Shown: positions 6,509 to 12,819 of the stretch, in pieces
Numbering within the stretch: position 1 is the first letter of the stretch
Layout of the letters: each line of letters begins with the position of its first letter
DNA from: Gemmatimonadota bacterium
Lineage (GTDB): Bacteria; Gemmatimonadota; Gemmatimonadetes; Gemmatimonadales; GWC2-71-9
Direction of reading: 5' to 3'
DNA: 24,434 bases
Assembly (NCBI GenBank): GCA_003221085.1
Contig: QHUD01000093.1
Span: 1 to 24,434, forward strand
Notes under the pieces: generated by a model
What the model was told of the DNA's origin: nothing
The model's input: only the letters and a program-made list of their open reading frames with translations
Database searches by the model: none
Position numbers and translations under genes: made by a program

Positions 6509-7787
6509 AGCTCAGCCCGTACGACACGACCAGCAGTGCCACCGCCCCGGCGACGAGCTTCGGCTGCGCTCGCACCGTCCCCACGAGCAGCGCCGCGTAC
6601 ACGGCCACGAACAGCAGCGGGATCCACGGATAACCCGGCACGCAGAACGGCGCCGGTCCGTCGCGCGCGCGCAGCCGGAACAGCGCGATCACGGCCCAGG
6701 AGTCGATCACCAGGACCTGGACGATCGCCAGCCCCAGCAGCAGCTCGAACGTCCCCGTGGCGGCGAGTGCGATGGCGAACACGCCGATGGCGAGCATCGC
6801 CACCCACGGCGTTCCGCCCGCATTGACTCGCGCGAGCGCGGCCGGGGCGAGGCCGTCGCGCGCCAGGCCGAACAGCACGCGCGGCGTGACGAACACGTTG
6901 CCGTTCAGGGACGCAAGCACCACCAGCAGCGCCAGCCCGGCGACGAGCGCTCCGCCGCGCGCTCCGACGAGGGCGGCCATGACATCCGCGGCCACCAGGT
7001 TCGACGCGGCGATCCGCTCGAGCGGCAGCACCTGGAGGAACGCCGCGTTGAGGGCGAGATACAGCGCGGCGGTGGCGGCGAGGCCGCCCAACAACACCCG
7101 GGGTAGCGTGCGGCTCGGGTTCACCACTTCGCCGGCGATCTTCGCCAGGTCGGGGTAGCCATAGTAGGTCCAGATGACCGGGTGCGCCGCCAGCGCGACC
7201 GCGACCCACACGCCCCACCCCGCCGGCGCGCCGGGAAGCGCGCCCCCCCCGTGCCAGCCCGCCCCCGTCCCGCGCGCGAACGCGATCGCCACCACGCCGC
7301 CCAACGCGAGCAGCTTCGCCGCAGTCACCACGTTCTGCACCCACCGCCCCGACGCGACGCCCACCAGGTTGATCGCTGTAAACAGCGCGACCAGCCCCGC
7401 GCCGAGTGGGGCAATGAGAGCGGACGGCCAGCCGGAGAGCCGCACCAGGAACTCCCCTCCCGCCACGCCGATCGCGGCGATTGCCACACCATTGGTGCCC
7501 AGGGCCTCGACCCATCCCGTCACGAAGCCGGCGCGCAGGCCGAACGCCTCGCGCACGAAGGCATACTTGCCGGCGGCGCGTGGTTGGCGCGTGGTGAGCT
7601 CGGCGAAGCACAGGGCGCCGAGGAACGCGAGCGCCGCGCCCAGCACCCAGACCACGAAGGTGAGACCGGGGCGGCCGAGTCGCGCCGCTACGATTCCGGG
7701 AGTCCGGAAGATGCCGGCGCCGACGGTCATCCCCACGACCATGGCTAGCCCGTCGGTCAACCGCAGCGAGCGCTTGAGATCGGTCAT
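6480..7787 (-). CDS. APC-family amino acid permease
   Basis: The 435-residue integral membrane protein of the amino acid-polyamine-organocation superfamily has about twelve hydrophobic segments. The first carries the family motif VGMTVGAGIFRTPG (residues 18-31), whose GxGIF segment unwinds to bind the substrate backbone; FAELTTRQPRAAGKYAFVREAFG follows. The pattern is nearest the L-type/SteT exchanger group, but the substrate cannot be read from sequence. The ATG at 7787 gives the natural MTDLKRSLRLTDG opening; the frame stays open to 7847 but would add an unlikely leader. The gene ends inside the decamer repeat, so the last residues (VEVGKGR) are repeat-derived. Confidence 0.9.
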   Translation of the reverse strand: MTDLKRSLRLTDGLAMVVGMTVGAGIFRTPGIVAARLGRPGLTFVVWVLGAALAFLGALCFAELTTRQPRAAGKYAFVREAFGLRAGFVTGWVEALGTNGVAIAAIGVAGGEFLVRLSGWPSALIAPLGAGLVALFTAINLVGVASGRWVQNVVTAAKLLALGGVVAIAFARGTGAGWHGGGALPGAPAGWGVWVAVALAAHPVIWTYYGYPDLAKIAGEVVNPSRTLPRVLLGGLAATAALYLALNAAFLQVLPLERIAASNLVAADVMAALVGARGGALVAGLALLVVLASLNGNVFVTPRVLFGLARDGLAPAALARVNAGGTPWVAMLAIGVFAIALAATGTFELLLGLAIVQVLVIDSWAVIALFRLRARDGPAPFCVPGYPWIPLLFVAVYAALLVGTVRAQPKLVAGAVALLVVSYGLSWTVEVGKGR

Positions 7788-7832
7788 TCGGGACGGGACG
7801 TGTGCACGGGGGAAGAATGTGCATGCAAAAAC

Positions 7833-7860
7833 GTAGGGGCGCAGCACGCTGCGCCCCTAC
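7833..7860. repeat. Perfect 13-bp palindromic hairpin
   Basis: GTAGGGGCGCAGC and its exact inverse GCTGCGCCCCTAC are separated by two bases. The hairpin lies between the start of the APC permease gene and the 3' end of the DUF4384-like gene. It resembles small dispersed hairpins of the REP or miniature type. It could also terminate transcription of the gene read from the permease side, but no T-run follows on either strand. Confidence 0.85.
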
Positions 7861-7902
7861 ATCTACAGTTTCGCGCCTACATCTGCCGAGCGGATGCTTT
7901 CG

Positions 7903-9066
7903 TTACGGCCGGCGGCGCGACCCTCCGCCGCCGTTGCCGTGGTTTCCGCCCCCGCCCCCGTTTCCTCCCCCGCCGCGGTTCGCCGGAGCCGCCCGACCGC
8001 CGCGGTCACCACCGCTCGGCGCGCGCGGTGCGCTCCATCCACCGCCGCCACCTCCGCCCCCGCCCCCGCCCCCGCGCCGTTCGGGCTCGCGGGCCGCCGG
8101 CTGAGAGCGGTCGCCGCGATCGCGGCTCGGGACTGCGCCGCGATCACCGCGGTCACCGCCGTCACGGCGCACCGCATCGCGCTCGCGTACCGGCGTCGTG
8201 TCGGGGCGCCGCCGCGTGATCAGCGTGCCGTCGGGGACGCGGAACCCCGGGCCCACGCCACCCACCGAGCTGTTCGTTCCGGACCGGTCCCTGAAGGGCA
8301 CCTGGAAGCTCGTGCCTGCGCGCACGCGGTTGATGAACAGGTTGCGTGGGCGGTTGGGGAACCGGAATCCGCCGCCATAGAAGATGAACGGCCGATACCC
8401 GAAGCCGAACGCGAAGCTGTAACGGTACGGTGCGTAGAAGAACGGATCGTAGCAAGCGAACGGATCGTAGAAGAATGGGTCGTAGCACATGCTGTACAAG
8501 CCGTACCCGTACGGCGCGCCCCAACCGTAGCCGAAGCTCGCCCTGTAATGGGGATAGTACGAGTCGTAGTACGCCCGCGCCGACGAGACCACGTACGTGA
8601 CGGCGTCGTAGTCGAAGCGCCCCTCAGTGGTCATGCGCTGCACCATGTCGAGCAGCGCCGCTTCTTTGTCGTCTCCCGCCTGGCGCGCGTCGAGCACGCG
8701 GTAGTCCCAGTGGTCGCCGCGCACGAACTCGTCGAACTTGAACGGTGTGGTGGACCGGGCGGCGAGCACCAGCCCCGAGCCTTCGCGGTCATCCACGAAG
8801 AACGCTTCGCGATCACCCCGGCCGCGCACTTCGATGGTCTCGTGGCCGCGCACGAAATTGTCGTTCGACGGATCGAGCGGGAACAGCACGCGCACCCGCC
8901 CGTCGGCGTCGGCGCGGAGCACGAGCACATAGCCGTCCTCGGCCAACTTCACGTTGACCCGGGCCTTGTCGCCGCGCTGGAAATAGTTGTCGTGATTGAG
9001 CCAGACTTTGACCGGTGGATCATCGGTCCCAGAAACGACGAGCGAGAGCAGCAGTGGGAGCATCAT
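7903..9066 (-). CDS. Secreted protein with DUF4384-like domain and Tyr/Phe- and Gly-rich tail
   Basis: The 387-residue product begins with a short hydrophobic leader (MMLPLLLSLVVSG). A domain at about 18-125 (NYFQRGDKARVNVKLAEDGYVLVLRA, then RVRVLFPLDPSNDNFV) resembles DUF4384 beta-sandwich domains. Residues about 160-235 are very rich in Tyr, Phe and Gly (YGLYSMCYDPFFYDPF, repeated as CYDPFFYAPY). The C-terminal 100 residues are Arg/Asp-rich and then almost pure Gly/Arg/Pro, with one run of twelve glycines. The second half is probably disordered and exported. The function is unknown; a cell-surface or envelope role is plausible. The start is the ATG at 9066 (or 9063). Confidence 0.7.
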   Translation of the reverse strand: MMLPLLLSLVVSGTDDPPVKVWLNHDNYFQRGDKARVNVKLAEDGYVLVLRADADGRVRVLFPLDPSNDNFVRGHETIEVRGRGDREAFFVDDREGSGLVLAARSTTPFKFDEFVRGDHWDYRVLDARQAGDDKEAALLDMVQRMTTEGRFDYDAVTYVVSSARAYYDSYYPHYRASFGYGWGAPYGYGLYSMCYDPFFYDPFACYDPFFYAPYRYSFAFGFGYRPFIFYGGGFRFPNRPRNLFINRVRAGTSFQVPFRDRSGTNSSVGGVGPGFRVPDGTLITRRRPDTTPVRERDAVRRDGGDRGDRGAVPSRDRGDRSQPAAREPERRGGGGGGGGGGGGWSAPRAPSGGDRGGRAAPANRGGGGNGGGGGNHGNGGGGSRRRP

Positions 9067-9078
9067 GGGGCTATCCTC

Positions 9079-9106
9079 TATATAGCTAGCACAGCTAACG
9101 GATCAA
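9079..9106 (-). promoter_or_regulatory. Possible sigma-70 promoter of the DUF4384-like gene
   Basis: On the minus strand TTGATC (9106-9101) is followed after 16 bases by TATATA (9084-9079). If used, transcription would begin only a few bases before the ATG at 9066, implying a nearly leaderless message. That closeness is a reason for doubt. Confidence 0.35.
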
Positions 9107-9205
9107 GAACCATGCCGGTTCCAGATTGACCCTCCGCAACCCGCTGCTGTTAAGCCCCGCCCCGTTATGACCCTTATGACCCCTGTGGGAGACACGGGTT
9201 GTCTC

Positions 9206-10078
9206 CTAGCGAGACGCCTCCTTCCCGGCATCCGGGACAAACAGGCTCTGGCCGAACCGGCTCTTGCCGTATTCCCCGATCAGCCGCTGGGTCTCGGGTG
9301 CGACCAGGAAATCGGCGAGCGCCTGGCCGCCGGCGACGTTGATGCGAGACGCGTTCTTGGGGTTGAGCTCCAGCACGTGGTAGACGTTGTACAACAGCGA
9401 ATCGCCCTCGACCATGGGGACGAGCTGCAGCTTGTCGCGCCACGTCAGATAGGTGGCCCGGTCGGTGAGGGTGTACGCGTGCTTCTCGTCGGCGAGCTGG
9501 AGCGTCGCGCCCATCCCCTGCCCCGACTCGATGTACCAGCCGTCTCGCGGCGGGCTCGAGAAGCCGGCGCGCTTCCAGCACAGCTGCTCGCGCTGGTGGG
9601 TGCCGGATTGATCGCCGCGCGAGACGAACGGGGCGCGCCGCTCGACAATGCGCCGCACCGCCGCCACCGGGTCGCTCAAGCCCCGTAGCCCCGCCGGGTC
9701 GCCCGCCGGGCCGACGAAGAGAAACTCGTTGTGCATCACGAGGCGACGACGCACGAAGTAGCCCGAATCGACGAGCGCGCGCTCGGACTCGGGCGCGTGC
9801 GATAGCACGACGTCCGCGTCCCCGCGACGCCCCATCGCGAGCGCCTGCCCGCTGCCCACGGCGATCACTTTCACGGTGTAGTGCGTTTGCCGCTCGAACA
9901 CGGGCACGAGCGAGTCGAGCAGCCCGGCGTCGCGGGTGGAGGTCGTCGTGGCGAGGATGACAACGGGAGACTGGACGGTAATGGGCGGTAGCGGCCGGTA
10001 AGGGGCGGTAAGGGTTATCGCTGCGAGACAGCCCCATACCGCCCAATACCGCCCGTTACCGCCTGTTACCGCCCGCAT
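9206..10078 (-). CDS. tupA: TupA-like tungstate/oxyanion-binding protein
   Basis: The 290-residue protein carries the TupA signature ILATTTSTRDAGLLDSL (residues 41-57), followed by GSGQALAMGRRGDADVVLSHAP, VSRGDQSGTHQRE and WYIESGQGMGATLQLADEK, as in periplasmic binding proteins of tungstate ABC transporters. The N-terminus (MRAVTGGNGRYWAVWGCLAAITLTAPYR) is export-signal-like but mostly encoded by decamer arrays; WGC at 15-17 is only a weak lipobox. The start is ATG 10078 or 10084, overlapping the porin stop. No TupB permease or TupC ATPase gene follows; the next gene on this strand is unrelated. Molybdate or another oxyanion is possible as ligand. Confidence 0.82.
   Translation of the reverse strand: MRAVTGGNGRYWAVWGCLAAITLTAPYRPLPPITVQSPVVILATTTSTRDAGLLDSLVPVFERQTHYTVKVIAVGSGQALAMGRRGDADVVLSHAPESERALVDSGYFVRRRLVMHNEFLFVGPAGDPAGLRGLSDPVAAVRRIVERRAPFVSRGDQSGTHQREQLCWKRAGFSSPPRDGWYIESGQGMGATLQLADEKHAYTLTDRATYLTWRDKLQLVPMVEGDSLLYNVYHVLELNPKNASRINVAGGQALADFLVAPETQRLIGEYGKSRFGQSLFVPDAGKEASR
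9973..10075. repeat. Inverted pair of decamer arrays in the tupA N-terminus
   Basis: Four units related to GGGCGGTAAG lie at 9973-10012, and four inverted units (ATACCGCCCA, ATACCGCCCG, TTACCGCCTG, TTACCGCCCG) at 10036-10075, with a spacer of about 23 bases. The unit is the same decamer as at 6413-6508. Nearly all of it is read as the first 36 residues of the TupA-like protein. Confidence 0.88.
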
Positions 10079-11019
10079 CACCATCTCGCCTGCAACTGCA
10101 CGATGACCCGGTTGTTGCTCACTGACGGGCCCTGCTCGTCGAACGCCGTGTACTCGAGCTGCAGCTTCAAGTCTTCGCCCGAGAAGAAGTACTGCGCTCC
10201 GCCGGTGTAGCCCGTGATGCGGTTGGCTCCCACGCGGTCGTTCGGGTCGAATTGCTGCACCCGGCCGACGAGCTGGAGCTGCTTGGGCATCACGGCGTAG
10301 GCGCCGAGGGCGTACCAGCCCAGCGTCGTCACGTTGGCGAGCGAGCGGTGCCGCGCGAGGAATTCGCCCCGCACGGCGACGCGGCCCCGCTCGACCCACG
10401 CTTCGGCGTCCCAGGTGGTGGTGTCGGGTTTCGTGGCGGCGGATACGCCGGCGTACACGCCCTTCGTGGCGCGCACGACCGCGCGCCCCATATAGAGGAA
10501 TCGTTTGTCCCGGTTTGCGGCGCGGTTGATCCCGTCGCCGTTGAAGACGCCGCCCTGGAGCGCCACCGTTCCGGCGGTGTTCCACTCGAGCTTGACGCCC
10601 ACATCTCGGTTAGGTGAGAGCGAGTCGACCGCCATGGAGCGCTCCGGCAGCTCGAGCGCGGTCGAGGAGCGGAGGAACTCGGCGGACATTGGTGTCTTCG
10701 ACTGGCCGATCGTGGCGGACCAGAGCCGATGGGTGAGGGCGAGGTAGAGATCGGTCGCGGCGACGGTCGACGGCGTCGCGCCGGTGCCGCCACTGCGCAG
10801 CTCGGCTTGCACCTTGTAGCTCGCCCACGGTGTGAGGTTGCCTTGCGCGCCGACGCGGACGCGCCGCAGGGAGAAGACGGCGGAGTCGCCGATCGACTGG
10901 AAGCGAGCCTGGACGTAGCCGGTGAGCTTCGGTGTGGTCGAGACCGACGCCGGCGTTTGCGCAGGCAGTCGCGCCGCTGCACACAGCGTGAGGACGACGA
11001 TAACGGATTCCGGGCGCAT
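10078..11019 (-). CDS. OprO/OprP-like outer-membrane porin
   Basis: The 313-residue protein has a signal peptide (MRPESVIVVLTLCAAARLPAQ) and then a run of alternating beta-strand segments beginning KLTGYVQARFQSIGDSAVFSLRRVRVGAQG. This opening and the later LYLALTHRLWSATIGQSKTPMSAEFL, PNRDVGVKLEWN and GRVQQFDPNDRVGANRITGYTGGAQYFF match phosphate-selective porins of the OprO/P group. The chain ends in an aromatic residue (QLQARW), the usual outer-membrane assembly signal. It should form an anion-selective barrel. It is the first gene after the ModE-like regulator and overlaps tupA by a few bases, suggesting passage of tungstate, molybdate or a similar oxyanion. Confidence 0.85.
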   Translation of the reverse strand: MRPESVIVVLTLCAAARLPAQTPASVSTTPKLTGYVQARFQSIGDSAVFSLRRVRVGAQGNLTPWASYKVQAELRSGGTGATPSTVAATDLYLALTHRLWSATIGQSKTPMSAEFLRSSTALELPERSMAVDSLSPNRDVGVKLEWNTAGTVALQGGVFNGDGINRAANRDKRFLYMGRAVVRATKGVYAGVSAATKPDTTTWDAEAWVERGRVAVRGEFLARHRSLANVTTLGWYALGAYAVMPKQLQLVGRVQQFDPNDRVGANRITGYTGGAQYFFSGEDLKLQLEYTAFDEQGPSVSNNRVIVQLQARW

Positions 11020-11045
11020 GGGCGGCGAAGCTAACGCCCGATCTA

Positions 11046-11071
11046 CCGATAGGCAATATGGTGCCTATCGG
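11046..11071. promoter_or_regulatory. Perfect palindrome, candidate operator of the porin-tupA unit
   Basis: CCGATAGGCA (11046-11055) and TGCCTATCGG (11062-11071) are exact inverses around a six-base spacer. The site overlaps the last codons of the ModE-like gene and ends 27 bases before the porin start. No T-run follows on the minus strand, which argues against a simple terminator. The dyad is what a dimeric winged-helix repressor would bind. Assignment to the adjacent ModE-like protein is inference. Confidence 0.5.
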
Positions 11072-11433
11072 CGCACGATCTTTCGAAATGCAACGTCGCC
11101 CAAGCGCATCGCTTCGCGCCGCCACCGTGCGAACAGCTTCACCAGCCGCCGGGCCTGGGGCGTGAGACGGGCGCCGCCGCGGGTCGAGCCGCCCCGCGTG
11201 GTGGCCAGCACCTTGGCGCCGAGCACGCGCTCCATCTCGCGAATGCGATTCAGGCAGGTGCGATAACTCCAGCCGACTTCCCGCCCGGCAGCACGGATCG
11301 TCCCGGCGCGATCGACGGCGTCGAGAAAATGCAGGTAGCGCGGCCCCATGAGAAACGCCCCGTCCCAGTCGAGCCACAGCTTGTGGTGCGGCTTCAAGTG
11401 GGCGCGCAGCGAGGGGCGGCGAGACGGGGACAT
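11065..11433 (-). CDS. ModE-like (LysR-type HTH) transcriptional regulator
   Basis: The 122-residue protein consists of a ModE N-terminal-type winged helix: HKLWLDWDGAFLMGPRYLHFLDAVDRAGTIRAAGREVGWSYRTCLNRIREMERVLGAKVL, then a Thr/Gly-rich wing (TTRGGSTRGGARLTPQARRLVKLF). It lacks the two C-terminal molybdate-binding (MOP/TOBE) domains of full ModE, so it is a stand-alone DNA-binding protein, as in several oxyanion regulators. The ATG at 11433 follows a GGT-rich leader with no strong ribosome binding site. It directly precedes the porin and TupA genes on the same strand and is divergent from the DUF442 gene, 52 bases away. Confidence 0.8.
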   Translation of the reverse strand: MSPSRRPSLRAHLKPHHKLWLDWDGAFLMGPRYLHFLDAVDRAGTIRAAGREVGWSYRTCLNRIREMERVLGAKVLATTRGGSTRGGARLTPQARRLVKLFARWRREAMRLGDVAFRKIVRR

Positions 11434-11485
11434 ACCGGTCGGCACGAGGTAGATTGAGCGGCGAAAGGTAGCCGCGGCCACTCCA

Positions 11486-11956
11486 ATGAGCCAACTGCTC
11501 GACGCCATCGCCGGCGTCCCCAACGCTTGCGAGCCGATCCACGGGATCGTGACGGGAGGGCAGCCCGCACTCGAGCACCTGGCCGCGCTGAAGCACGCCG
11601 GGTGCGCGGTGGTAATTGATCTGCGCGAAGCGATGGAGCCCCGTCCCTTCAAGACGCCCGACGCGCCGGTCCAGGCTGGTCTCGAGTACCGCCACATTCC
11701 GGTGGGGCACGGCGCGGTGAGCGACGCGACGTTCAGCCGGCTGCTCGACGCCGTGCACGAGCTCGCGGGCAAACGGCTGGCCTTCGTGCACTGCTCGAGC
11801 GGGAATCGTGTCGGGGCGGGCCTGCTTCCTTATTTCATCCTGGAACAGGGCCTGGAAGAGGAGGAAGCGGTCGCTCAGGCGATGCAAGTGGGGCTGCGCA
11901 GCGCCGAATTGATGGAGCAGGCGCTAGAGTACGTCAGGAGCCGTCAGGGGATTTGA
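11486..11956 (+). CDS. DUF442/beta-lactamase-hydrolase-like phosphatase family protein
   Basis: The 156-residue protein resembles the DUF442 group of dual-specificity phosphatase-like proteins: IVTGGQPALEHLAAL near the N-terminus (residues 21-35), AVVIDLREAMEP (41-52), YRHIPVGHG (68-76), and the phosphate loop VHCSSGNRVGAG (101-112). Cys103 and Arg108 form a C-x4-R loop, one residue shorter than classical tyrosine phosphatases but usual in this group. Its substrate is unknown; relatives are linked to sulfide oxidation and to small-molecule phosphatases. It stands alone on the plus strand, divergent from the ModE-like gene. Confidence 0.8.
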   Translation: MSQLLDAIAGVPNACEPIHGIVTGGQPALEHLAALKHAGCAVVIDLREAMEPRPFKTPDAPVQAGLEYRHIPVGHGAVSDATFSRLLDAVHELAGKRLAFVHCSSGNRVGAGLLPYFILEQGLEEEEAVAQAMQVGLRSAELMEQALEYVRSRQGI

Positions 11957-11999
11957 CGCCCTCGCGAGACGTTTTCATGTTACGTACTTCGAGTAGTTT

Positions 12000-12362
12000 T
12001 CACGGGTTTCTATGCCAGTACATTCTCATTTCGCTGATCTTGCCGTCCTTGGTCTCGCAGAAGATCGCCCCGCGGGCGTCCACCCATTCGCCGGTGCGGC
12101 GCCGGCGGTAGGTGCAGCGGAACTCGGTCGCGAACCACGGGCCCGCGGCGTACACCTCGCCGGCCTTGAACGTCACATCGGCCTGGTTCTGCGGGACATC
12201 CTTCCAGTAGGCGCGGATCGCGTCGAGGCCCGCGCTTGGGGCGCTGAACGGGGTCTCGAGAAAGACGGCATCGGGCAGGAACACGGCGGTGATCTCGTCC
12301 ACGGCACCGCGCTCCCACCCGCGGCCAAACGTTTCCAGCAGCTCGCGATAGGCCTCGGCCAT
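12000..12362 (-). CDS. NTF2-like/SnoaL-fold protein
   Basis: The 120-residue protein has the signature of the NTF2-like cone fold: an opening helix MAEAYRELLETFGRGWERG, DEITAVFLPDAVFLETPFS (about 22-40), AIRAYWKDVP (about 48-57), and C-terminal strands FATEFRCTYRRRRTGEWVDARGAIFCETKDGKISEMRMYW. Members are cyclases, isomerases or proteins of unknown role; no catalytic residue can be assigned. The ATG at 12362 gives the natural opening; a longer reading to 12545 would run across the promoter region of the divergent gene at 12442. Confidence 0.8.
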   Translation of the reverse strand: MAEAYRELLETFGRGWERGAVDEITAVFLPDAVFLETPFSAPSAGLDAIRAYWKDVPQNQADVTFKAGEVYAAGPWFATEFRCTYRRRRTGEWVDARGAIFCETKDGKISEMRMYWHRNP

Positions 12363-12441
12363 GGCGCCCAATATACGTGAAATCGGGAACCGCCGGTCGG
12401 GATGGATGGTAAACGAACGCACCCACACCAGGAGGACAAAG

Positions 12442-12819
12442 ATGATGAACCGCATCCTCGCCACCACCGCCGTACTGGCCTGCTGTGCGCTGCCGCTCGC
12501 GGCGCAGGGCCACGCAACGACGGCGGGCGACGAGATGACGATCACCGCTCAGGTGGTCGACTTGAACTGCAACACGACGAACGGCGCGTCCGGCGCAGGC
12601 CACAAGGCATGCGCCCAGGCATGCGCGAAAGCGGGCGTGCCGCTCGGGCTGCTCTCGAGCGACGGCACGATGTATCTGCCGGTGAGCTCGAAGCCAGGCG
12701 ATCCGCAGAACTCCAAGCTCCTGCCTTTCGCGGAGACCAAAGTGAAGGTGACGGGCACGCATCGCTTCGTCAGCGGCTTGCACACCATCGAGATCAAGAC
12801 CGTCTCGGCCGCGACCTGA
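12442..12819 (+). CDS. Small secreted protein with a C-H-C-C motif
   Basis: The 125-residue product has a clear signal peptide (MMNRILATTAVLACCALPLAAQGHA). The mature part holds a Cys/His cluster: Cys43 (VVDLNCNTT), His54, Cys57 and Cys61 (GHKACAQACAKAGVPLGLL), then DGTMYLP and a final VKVTGTHRFVSGLHTIEIKTV. The pattern suits metal or heme binding or a redox disulfide, but I cannot name the family. GGAGG at 12431-12435 supports the ATG at 12442. Its stop overlaps the start of the thioredoxin lipoprotein gene in a TGATG, so the two are coupled and may act together in the periplasm. Confidence 0.75.
   Translation: MMNRILATTAVLACCALPLAAQGHATTAGDEMTITAQVVDLNCNTTNGASGAGHKACAQACAKAGVPLGLLSSDGTMYLPVSSKPGDPQNSKLLPFAETKVKVTGTHRFVSGLHTIEIKTVSAAT

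Noticed and set aside
9187..9206. GGGAGAC/GTCTCC hairpin after the TupA-like gene as a terminator
   Set aside because: The stem is only six to seven pairs and no T-run follows on the minus strand.
9206..10585. Extension of the TupA-like reading frame upstream to 10585 (459 residues)
   Set aside because: The extra 170 residues lie out of frame over the porin gene and have shadow composition; the ATG at 10078 fits the overlap with the porin stop.
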